Of a stretch of DNA of 13,130 nt, positions 7,134 through 13,130 are shown piece after piece. Position numbers and translations under genes: made by a program. The notes under the pieces are model-generated. The model saw only the letters and a list, made by a program, of their open reading frames with translations, had not been told where the DNA came from and searched no databases. The DNA is from Pseudomonadota bacterium (lineage in GTDB: Bacteria; Desulfobacterota; Syntrophobacteria; Syntrophobacterales; Syntrophobacteraceae), in NCBI GenBank assembly GCA_023442755.1, contig JAEZXS010000277.1:1-13130 (forward strand). The letters are read 5' to 3'. Position 1 is the first letter of the stretch. Each line of letters starts with the position of its first letter.

Positions 7134-8123
7134 CTACCGCCCCGCGGGAAAGGGATCTGCCAGCAAGCCCAGCTCCACCAGGCATCGAACAGCGTAGAAG
7201 GTGCTCGGAGGGGTCGTTCCCAATCCTGCACTCGGCCCAAACCCGCCGTTGTCGGGTACATACCGGGATTCAACAAATTCCTTGATCTTATCCGTATTGA
7301 ATTGCGGCAGAGCTGCTACCAAAGCTGCCGTTTCGAGAACGCAGGCCATGTTTTCCATATTCATCAATGCGATGTTTCCCAGTTCGCTCAAACTCGAGTA
7401 AGGGGGCTCACCAAGATAGCGGCCGACTTCCGCCCTGATGTCATCGGAAAGCGCGTCCAGCAGGCTCAGGCTTTTTACTGCCATGAATGTTGCCTGCAGG
7501 GCGGAAGGTTTGCCGGGAAGCACTCCGAACCCCCGGTCACCTGCCCGATGCGATTTTATGTACTCGATTGCGCGGTCCCTATCGATTTTGTCGAGGGCTT
7601 TCAACAAGTGGAGCGAACGAATTCCATAATAGGTTGTCCCGAGGTTTGCAGACACGCCGACCCCGGATAGTTTTATCGCACCATCGTTTTGTACCAGGGA
7701 CAGGACGAAATCGACGGCCTTTTCCCTGTCGACGGCGGATAAGGCATTGACCAGGTCAAGGGCGGACAGGGCGAAGCAAGTCGAGATAATATTCGAACCA
7801 GCCGCTGCTCCTTCCCTGATTTCCGGGTCGTTTACAAAGCCGCCGTCGGGTTTCTGACATTTTTTCAGGTAATCGACTACCCTGCTTTTTTCGGCATCGC
7901 TCAACCGGGCGCCAAGCGCCAGTCGGGAGAACACATTCATATATGCGAAGGAGGGCGAATCGGGAAAAGAATCTCTCGAAGCCCAATCTTCAACGTACTT
8001 CAAGGTAGCCGAAAGATCCATCTTCCCTGCTTCTTCGGCTCCACTCCTTTCCCAGGAGGAGAACGAAAGCAGGACGAATACGACAATGAGGCAAATCAGG
8101 CCTCTGCTTCTGTGCGATCTCAT
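7134..8123 (-). CDS. Secreted prenyltransferase/squalene-oxidase-repeat (alpha/alpha toroid) protein
   Basis: The 329 aa are built of helical-hairpin repeats of the prenyltransferase beta/squalene cyclase type. GGF/GFG-type turns recur in CQKPDGGFVNDPE (89-101), DRGFGVLPGKPSALQATF (196-213) and PDNGGFGPSAGLGTTPPSTF (290-309), each followed by a hydrophobic helix such as YAVRCLVELGLL. I placed the start at ATG 8123 because it opens a signal peptide: a basic RSHRSR, then hydrophobic GLICLIVVFVLLSF, with likely cleavage near SGA-EE (residues 27-31). A frame extending to 8177 lacks a ribosome site and buries this signal. The zinc ligands of prenyltransferases and the DxDD of terpene cyclases are not visible, so enzymatic prenylation is unlikely. 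It follows the cytochrome gene on the same strand. The function is unknown. Confidence 0.75.
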   Translation of the reverse strand: MRSHRSRGLICLIVVFVLLSFSSWERSGAEEAGKMDLSATLKYVEDWASRDSFPDSPSFAYMNVFSRLALGARLSDAEKSRVVDYLKKCQKPDGGFVNDPEIREGAAAGSNIISTCFALSALDLVNALSAVDREKAVDFVLSLVQNDGAIKLSGVGVSANLGTTYYGIRSLHLLKALDKIDRDRAIEYIKSHRAGDRGFGVLPGKPSALQATFMAVKSLSLLDALSDDIRAEVGRYLGEPPYSSLSELGNIALMNMENMACVLETAALVAALPQFNTDKIKEFVESRYVPDNGGFGPSAGLGTTPPSTFYAVRCLVELGLLADPFPAGR

Positions 8124-8202
8124 ATTGCCAAAATCCCGTCCAAAACTTTTCCCGGCTGCATCGAATCCCGTCCACATAAACGGGGAGTGGTGCGGCAGAA
8201 GA

Positions 8203-8225
8203 GGAGGGACCGTGGCGGTCCCTCC
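8203..8225 (-). terminator. Strong hairpin between cytochrome and toroid genes
   Basis: GGAGGGACC (8203-8211) and GGTCCCTCC (8217-8225) form a perfect 9-bp stem with a 5-nt loop, 33 bp after the cytochrome stop. Outer TGCGG (8191-8195) and CCGCA (8226-8230) could lengthen it across a bulge. There is no clear T-run on the minus-strand exit side, so it may be an attenuator or mRNA-stabilising hairpin as well as a terminator. Confidence 0.45.
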
Positions 8226-8258
8226 CCGCAGCCGGCTATTCGGTTCGACTGTTTGCCA

Positions 8259-10955
8259 TTAGTCCAGGTTTCTGGAGTGGGGCGGAGTGCCGTAGCTGGA
8301 ACTTTTGCCGGTGTGGCAGACGTTACAGATACCTATGGCCCTGGAGTCTCCACCCTGGAGCGCCGCATTCTGCATGTTGTCGTGACCCAGCATCGACGGG
8401 TTCAAAGCATGAGGGGATCCATGGCAGCTCGAGCAAAGAAGCGGTCCGCCGTGGGTCATGCTGTTGAGGAAACTTCCGCCGAACACGCCGAGCGTCGGTT
8501 TTTCACCGGTGCCGGTGTGGCATTGAGTACACTTCGGAAGCGTGGCAACCGACCAGGGATTGGTCAACTGGTTCTGGGCCACGCGCTGGTTCAGGTCTCC
8601 ATGGCAGTCCGTACACCAGAGCTTCGTCGTGCCGTTCATGGACTTGTTCGTATGATGGTCTCGATAGCAGTTGATGCCGTTGCCGGGGTGGCACTGATAG
8701 CAGTTCTTCGCGATGTTCGGATCGTACTGGCCCAGTACCATGCCGTCCTGAGCGTGGAACCTGTGCAGCACATCCGAAAAGGTGTACCGGGAAACGGGAA
8801 GCGTCTTGCCATTCAGCTTGTACCCGCCGGGAGCGGTCTTTTCGCCCATCGCGGGGTCGACGTGGCACTGCGAGCAGCGAATCGGGCCCGGAACGCCGTC
8901 GCCGTCCGGGTCGATTTGGGAGATGTCGATCCCGCTTGCGTTGGTGGAATGCAGGAAGCCCATCGCTTCAAAGGACCCCTGAGATGTACCGGGATAGCCC
9001 AGTTCTGTCGCTACGCTGAGATGGCAGCTGCAGCACCCGCCGAATGCGCTTGGTACGGTGATGCTGGTTTGAGCCAGAAGCGTGTTGCTGCTATTGTATA
9101 CCTTGATATTCCCGGTGAGGTACGGGTTCCGGTTCGGCCCGCCCAACGGGTCGACCATGGGTTTTGCAGTCGAAAGGGCGCTCGCATCCGGGTAGACCGG
9201 AATGCCGGCCGCTTCCCACCATCCGGGAGATTTAGCCGTCATATTTCCGGCAAGCTTCGCGCCGGTTATGGGGCTCTGGATATGGCCGCTGGAGTCCTTC
9301 ACCGGGTATGCTTTGAAGCCCAGCTTGGGAGCGTTCGTCATCCAGTCCTGGTAGTTGGGGTCGGCGCTGAGGCTTGCGTCGGTATTTTCGGTGAAACTAT
9401 ACGCTACCCTTATACCCGACGAAGCACCCAGTACATGCGGGTCTTCGCCGTTTTTCCGGATTACCTGGGCGCGGATGGTGTTGTACGGCGGAAGAATCAT
9501 GAACTTGGAAAAGCTCGGGCAGACGCAGTGCATGCCGAGATCGTTGCTGGCAAGGACTATGACTCCCGAATTACTTACACTCCCGATAGAAGGTTTTGCG
9601 CCTCCATTGATGACCACGTCCAGGAAGGCAGTTTTGGTCACGCCGTTCATTGTATAGCTTGCATTCACCTTGACCGACTGATTCGTGGTCACCGTTTTTG
9701 CGGTCAGCACGCCGCCAGTGCCGATGGTTGCATACGCGGTCGAACCCACAGACCACGCAGCGGTCACATTCTTGGAGGTGCCGTCGTTGAATGATGCCAG
9801 GGCCGTGTAGGTTCCGGTCGAACCTCCATTGACCGAAGCCGGGCCCCGTACCTCAAGGCTGGTCGGCTTAAGGGAGCCGGTGCCGGAGGGAGTGATCGTG
9901 ACGTTTGTGGATGCGGTCTTTGTGACGCCGCTCTCGGTGTAACTTGCACTCACGGTTACCGTCTGATTGGAGGTCACAGTCTTTGTGGTGAGGACACCGC
10001 CCGTGCTGATGCTGGCGTAAGTGGCCGGAGTCACCGACCAGGTCGGTGTTATAGCCTTGGAGGTCCCGTTGCTGTAGGAAGCCTGCGCGGTATAAGTCGC
10101 TGTCGAACCGCCGGTTACCGAACCGGGACCCTGGATGGTAAGGCCGGTCAATGTGACCGTGGTCGGACCGTTCGTGATTGTGACGCTCTGGGTTGCGGTT
10201 TTCGTGATGCCGCTTTCGGTATAACTTGCGTTTACCGTGACCGTCTGGTTCGAGGTCACAGTCTTTGTGGAAAGTACCCCGCCCGCGCTGATGCTTGCAT
10301 AAGTGGTCGGAGTCACCGACCAGGTCGGGGTTACGGCCTTGGACGTTCCGTTGCTGTAAGATGCCTGCGCGGTATAAGTCGCCGTCGAACCGCCAGTTAC
10401 CGAACTCGGGCCCTGAATGGCGAGCCCGCTCAGCGTTGCATTCGTGGGAGTGCTGCCTACCGTGACGGTCAATTTTGTAACCGATACCCCGTCTCCGGAT
10501 GTGCTGGCATTGCCGTTGACGGAATTTCCGGCAGCGTAGAGCGTATACGTGCCGGCAGTGGCGGGAGCTGTCCAGGTAAAAGGAAACGATACCGACGTGC
10601 CGGAAGGGGCTGTAGGCCCGCCCACAATCTCACTGCTGCTCAGCTGGTCGCCTGATCCGGCGACGAAAGTTCCACCCGATACCGCAATATCACAGGCCCC
10701 ACCTCGTCCGGCGGCGGTGCTGGATGTCATCGCACCACCCGTGATCGTAAAGGTATAATTGCTTACGGACCCGGGGGTTGCGCTCGTCGGACCCGTAATG
10801 ACGATTGTGGGAGCCGTTCCTCCGCTGTGGCAGCTCGTACAGGTCGATCCGTTCTTGCCGGAGTAACCCGTAATTCCGGGTCTGGCCAATGCAAACGAAG
10901 CCTGCATCAAGATCATGCAAGCCAAAGTACTCACCAAGAAAGGCTTCAGTCTCAT
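8259..10955 (-). CDS. Secreted octaheme c-type cytochrome with three Ig-like repeats
   Basis: The 898-aa exported electron-transfer protein starts at ATG 10955. This opens a signal peptide (MRLKPFLVSTLACMILMQAS, cleavage likely after ALA, residue 24). A frame extending to 11087 would bury it. Residues 25-165 are a GYSGKNGSTCTSCHSGGTAP-type domain with heme site C39-H43. Residues 175-449 hold three Ig-like repeats (Big_2-like). From 466 comes a block with ASNDLGMHC and ILPPYNTIRAQVI that recurs in periplasmic multiheme proteins, leading into a heme-rich C-terminus. CxxCH sites are at 39, 641, 694, 752, 781, 809, 841 and 877, eight in all. C763-YRD-H767 lacks the second cysteine. No membrane anchor or sorting tail is seen at the C-terminus, so the protein is periplasmic or extracellular. 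The partner and redox substrate are unknown. Confidence 0.9.
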   Translation of the reverse strand: MRLKPFLVSTLACMILMQASFALARPGITGYSGKNGSTCTSCHSGGTAPTIVITGPTSATPGSVSNYTFTITGGAMTSSTAAGRGGACDIAVSGGTFVAGSGDQLSSSEIVGGPTAPSGTSVSFPFTWTAPATAGTYTLYAAGNSVNGNASTSGDGVSVTKLTVTVGSTPTNATLSGLAIQGPSSVTGGSTATYTAQASYSNGTSKAVTPTWSVTPTTYASISAGGVLSTKTVTSNQTVTVNASYTESGITKTATQSVTITNGPTTVTLTGLTIQGPGSVTGGSTATYTAQASYSNGTSKAITPTWSVTPATYASISTGGVLTTKTVTSNQTVTVSASYTESGVTKTASTNVTITPSGTGSLKPTSLEVRGPASVNGGSTGTYTALASFNDGTSKNVTAAWSVGSTAYATIGTGGVLTAKTVTTNQSVKVNASYTMNGVTKTAFLDVVINGGAKPSIGSVSNSGVIVLASNDLGMHCVCPSFSKFMILPPYNTIRAQVIRKNGEDPHVLGASSGIRVAYSFTENTDASLSADPNYQDWMTNAPKLGFKAYPVKDSSGHIQSPITGAKLAGNMTAKSPGWWEAAGIPVYPDASALSTAKPMVDPLGGPNRNPYLTGNIKVYNSSNTLLAQTSITVPSAFGGCCSCHLSVATELGYPGTSQGSFEAMGFLHSTNASGIDISQIDPDGDGVPGPIRCSQCHVDPAMGEKTAPGGYKLNGKTLPVSRYTFSDVLHRFHAQDGMVLGQYDPNIAKNCYQCHPGNGINCYRDHHTNKSMNGTTKLWCTDCHGDLNQRVAQNQLTNPWSVATLPKCTQCHTGTGEKPTLGVFGGSFLNSMTHGGPLLCSSCHGSPHALNPSMLGHDNMQNAALQGGDSRAIGICNVCHTGKSSSYGTPPHSRNLD
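9609..10433 (-). repeat. Three tandem Ig-like repeat units inside the cytochrome gene
   Basis: Units lie at 10176-10433, 9894-10151 and 9609-9860. The first two are about 86% identical in protein by my hand alignment and visibly similar in DNA. The third is more divergent. Each has the GGST-TYTA-ASY-NGTSK and GGVL-TKTVT-NQ-V-V-ASYT pattern of bacterial Ig-like folds. The close match of units one and two points to a fairly recent internal duplication. Confidence 0.85.
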
Positions 10956-11133
10956 AAAAAATCCCCATCCCTCAAAGTTACCGACAGGTTCTGTCCTGAT
11001 GGGTTCACGCTGAACCGGCTGGTTCCCAGAGCGTCTGCGCGCCCAGGCCGACCGAAGCGAACCCGCGGATTTCCGCCGGTCCGGCACCGTTAAGCGAAAA
11101 CTCCCGTTAATACCGGTTTGGCCAGGATTTCAA
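10956..11133 (-). promoter_or_regulatory. Leader and possible promoter of the cytochrome gene
   Basis: On the minus strand TTGAAA (11128-11133) and TATTAA (11107-11112), with a 15-bp spacer, could be a promoter, giving a leader of about 150 nt. The leader contains two short perfect hairpins: GACAG-GTT-CTGTC (10983-10995) and GGTTCA-CGC-TGAACC (11002-11016). A GGGG stretch precedes the ATG. The conserved bases of a GEMM riboswitch are not apparent. The promoter spacing is suboptimal. Confidence 0.25.
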
Positions 11134-11862
11134 ATCACCCCCGTTCACTCCTGGATTCTTGCATGGTGCGTCTTGCCGGCTGCGCGCTTGGGAAGACGAC
11201 CCTCATGCTCGTTCTTTTGAGTCTGACCGGCTGAATGAATCCTGCTGGCCAGTGCTGCGGTAATTGCCAGTGTTAACTAGTTATGATCAGATGGAGGCAA
11301 TTAGAATAGAGTATCTCTCGGTTGCAAAATAGATGCCTATGCTAATTATTATCCCAAAAGAGCTAGTACGCTGATACTACGACAATATGCGGTTTTTCCA
11401 ATTGTCGGAAATGTTGGATGGGATAAGGTGATCTAGAAGTATGTTAGTAAACAGTATGAATGAACGTCCGGGGCAGGTCTTGGCGAGTGTATGCTTTTTG
11501 ATGGCAACTGTAGGGTTTTGACTACACTTTCGTTCGGACTGACAAGCGGGGCAGGAACTCGGAACGGCAGGACAAGGTTTGATCTTGCCTTCCGACTGAA
11601 CCCCAAAATCTTCTTACGCTGCAGAGCTGCGCCATCTGGCCTATACACTTGAAATAAAGAGCTTTTACGGTTCTGCCCCCTATCCGGCCCACGGGATTGA
11701 GTGTGGCTTGACCGCAGCGTCTTCCAATTTTGCAGTAAAATTCTCTTCCGATTTTTTATCCCTACCTGAAAAAAACGCCTGATATATCCCTGCCCGACTT
11801 GCAGCAATCCGTTTTGAAGCAACGGCAATGCGAAACCGAAAAATGCACCCAAATCCAGGCTC
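11134..11862. other. Gene-poor junction between non-phage segment and portal gene
   Basis: I find no convincing gene here. The core (about 11260-11460) is clearly AT-richer than both sides. It holds a 7-bp inverted repeat CGACAAT/ATTGTCG (11380-11386 and 11401-11407) around a T-rich loop. From 11460 to 11862 the GC content recovers but all frames are short or unlike known proteins. No tRNA, att-like direct repeat, transposon end or integrase was recognised. This stretch marks the right junction of the segment that separates the phage terminase from the portal gene. Confidence 0.6.
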
Positions 11863-13130
11863 GGGAAGATGACCATGCTCTATGACCAGTTTTTCCGTCC
11901 GATTCAGCAATCCGAAACTATCCGGCCGGTTATACGCGATATTTCCACCGTAACGGTACGGGACAGGTGGAGCACCTACCCGTCGAGCGGCCTTACCCCG
12001 GAACGGCTCGCCCGGGTCCTGCGGGAGGCCGACAACGGCGACGTTTCGCGCCAGGCCGAACTGTTCGAAGAAATGGAAGAAAAAGACGCTCACCTGGCCA
12101 GCCAGTTTCAGATCCGAAAACTGGCTGTCCAGGGCCTTGCCTGGGACATCGTTCCCTCAACGCAGACCGGCCCCGCCGCCGAAACGGCCCGGTACTGCCG
12201 CACTGCCCTGGAAAACCTCTCAGACCTCGACGAACACCTGCTCGACATGCTGGATGCCCTGGCCAAGGGCTACTCACTCATGGAAATTCTCTGGGAAGCC
12301 TCGGAAAAAGAAGCCCGCATCGGCGGCCTGCGCTGGGTGCACCCCAAGAAAGTGACCTTCTGGGACTCCCTCACCCCCCGTGTCCTCACCGACGAGGAAC
12401 CCATCCGCGGCCTGGACCTCCTTCCCTTCAAATTCGTCTACCACCGCTGCCGGGTCCGGTCGGGCTACGACACGCGCGCCGGCATCATGCGCGTCTGCGC
12501 CTGGATGTACCTGTTCAAAAACTACGCGGTCAAGGACTGGATTGGCTTTGCGGAAGTCTACGGCATGCCGCTCCGGGTTGGCAAATACGAACCGGGCGCA
12601 AGCAAGGCGGACCGCGAAGCCCTCATCCGGGCCGTGCGCTCCCTCGGGTCCGATGCCGCGGGAATCATATCCAAATCGACGGAAATCCAGTTCATCGAGG
12701 CCCAGAAAGGCTCCTCCGTGAACGTCTACGAGAGCCTTGCCTCCTTCTGCGACGCACAGATGTCCAAAGCCATCCTGGGCCAGACCCTCACCTCGGAGCC
12801 GGGAGGCGGCAAAGGGCAGGGCTCCTTCGCCCTGGGACGCGTGCACTCGGAAGTGCGGCACGACCTGGTGGAAGCGGACTGCAAAGCACTGGCAAAAACC
12901 ATTACCCGCCAGGTCCTGAGACCGCTCGTCGGCTTCAACTTCGGCTGGGACGCTCCCGTGCCCCGGTTCCGGTTCCTGTGCGAACCGCCGGAAGACCTGC
13001 GCGCCCTCGCCGAAGTCTACAAGATCCTGTCGGAAATCGGTTTCGACTTCAGCCGGGAACAACTCGCACAACGCTTCCGCCTCCCGGCGGGGCCGGAGTG
13101 AGAAGAGAAAAGAGCGGGGGAGTCGTCTCC
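11863..13130 (+). mobile_element. Mu-like prophage, right segment (begins at the portal gene)
   Basis: Phage sequence resumes with the portal gene and its own ribosome site (GGGAAG, 11863-11868) and continues to the window end. Strand and gene order match the left segment exactly as in an uninterrupted Mu-like late region (gp27, gp28, gp29). The simplest reading is one prophage split by the 2500-11862 segment. Two partial prophages are the alternative. Confidence 0.65.
11875..13101 (+). CDS. Mu gp29-like portal protein (DUF935)
   Basis: The portal forms the dodecameric channel at the capsid vertex through which DNA is packed and ejected, 408 aa. Family features are the N-terminal MLYDQFFRPI, LTPERLARVLREADNGD, EEMEEKDAHLASQFQIRKLAV, a central GYSLMEILWE, VKDWIGFAEVYGMPLRVGKY, and C-terminal ESLASFCDAQMSKAILGQTL followed by GSFALGRVHSEVRHDLVEAD. 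I prefer the ATG at 11875 because GGGAAG lies 6 bp before it; an in-frame ATG at 11869 is immediately adjacent to that site. The protein ends soon after LAQRFRLPAGPE and is shorter than Mu's own gp29 (about 510 aa), lacking a C-terminal extension, though the core looks whole. Its usual upstream neighbour, the gp28 terminase, lies 9.4 kb away. The next phage gene (MuF, gp30-like) would start at or beyond the window end. Confidence 0.92.
   Translation: MLYDQFFRPIQQSETIRPVIRDISTVTVRDRWSTYPSSGLTPERLARVLREADNGDVSRQAELFEEMEEKDAHLASQFQIRKLAVQGLAWDIVPSTQTGPAAETARYCRTALENLSDLDEHLLDMLDALAKGYSLMEILWEASEKEARIGGLRWVHPKKVTFWDSLTPRVLTDEEPIRGLDLLPFKFVYHRCRVRSGYDTRAGIMRVCAWMYLFKNYAVKDWIGFAEVYGMPLRVGKYEPGASKADREALIRAVRSLGSDAAGIISKSTEIQFIEAQKGSSVNVYESLASFCDAQMSKAILGQTLTSEPGGGKGQGSFALGRVHSEVRHDLVEADCKALAKTITRQVLRPLVGFNFGWDAPVPRFRFLCEPPEDLRALAEVYKILSEIGFDFSREQLAQRFRLPAGPE

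Noticed and set aside
8112..9794. Long open frame (560 codons) on the plus strand
   Set aside because: It is antisense to the cytochrome gene, whose CxxCH sites, signal peptide and repeats prove the minus strand. The plus frame has no recognisable domain.
10956..11087. Longer N-terminus of the cytochrome (44 extra residues)
   Set aside because: The extension is arginine-rich and would bury a clear signal peptide that begins at the ATG at 10955.
2500..11410. Direct repeats at the two prophage junctions (AGAATAGA, ATTATTAT)
   Set aside because: Eight-base matches occur on both sides but with different spacing and in AT-rich DNA. They are too short to be called att sites or target duplications.
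11433..11876. 147-codon minus-strand frame in the right junction
   Set aside because: It has no ribosome site, no recognisable motif and an arginine-rich, low-information composition. It starts opposite the portal start and is probably spurious.
11680..12093. Minus-strand frame whose last 45 codons look protein-like (ends HSIPWAG)
   Set aside because: Its 5' half is antisense to the portal gene. The tail might be a truncated gene remnant at the junction, but I cannot match it to anything.
13098..13130. Possible GTG start of the next phage gene overlapping the portal stop
   Set aside because: Only 11 codons are visible and none resembles a MuF/gp30 N-terminus, so it is not reported as a gene.

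Overview
The window looks like chromosomal DNA of a GC-rich anaerobic proteobacterium, most likely of the former Deltaproteobacteria (a Syntrophobacter- or Geobacter-like lineage). I infer this from a secreted octaheme c-type cytochrome with Ig-like repeats, a Pit-type phosphate transporter with a DUF47 partner, and Mu-like prophage genes. I cannot name the species.

Layout. Positions 1-2499 carry a plus-strand Mu-like late gene block. It holds the C-terminal end of a 3TM-holin-like gene, a one-TM coiled-coil protein, the gp27-like small terminase (DUF3486) and the gp28-like large terminase. The gene that normally follows gp28 directly, the gp29-like portal (DUF935), appears only at 11875-13101, on the same strand. 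The 9.4 kb between them shows no recognisable phage gene. The late cluster is therefore split exactly at the gp28/gp29 gene boundary, with both flanking genes apparently intact.

The segment in between (about 2500-11862) starts with an AT-rich stretch and an orphan 69-aa ORF closed by a strong GC hairpin. Next come an FMN-dependent lactate oxidase-like enzyme (minus) and, divergently, a DUF47-pit phosphate transport operon (plus). Three minus-strand genes follow: a patatin-like lipase, a secreted prenyltransferase-repeat (alpha/alpha toroid) protein and a secreted Ig-repeat octaheme cytochrome c. The cytochrome is the most upstream of these three in the direction of transcription. A gene-poor stretch of about 0.9 kb with an AT-rich core (11260-11460) leads back to the phage portal gene.

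How the genes work together. The phage genes are the DNA-packaging machinery of a Mu-like virion and would be one operon if contiguous. DUF47 and Pit form a translationally overlapping phosphate uptake unit. The cytochrome and the toroid protein both carry export signals and could act in the same extracytoplasmic electron-transfer setting, but that link is inference from position only. No integrase, transposase, CRISPR array, tRNA or rRNA was seen. The most notable feature is the split prophage block with non-phage genes inside it.
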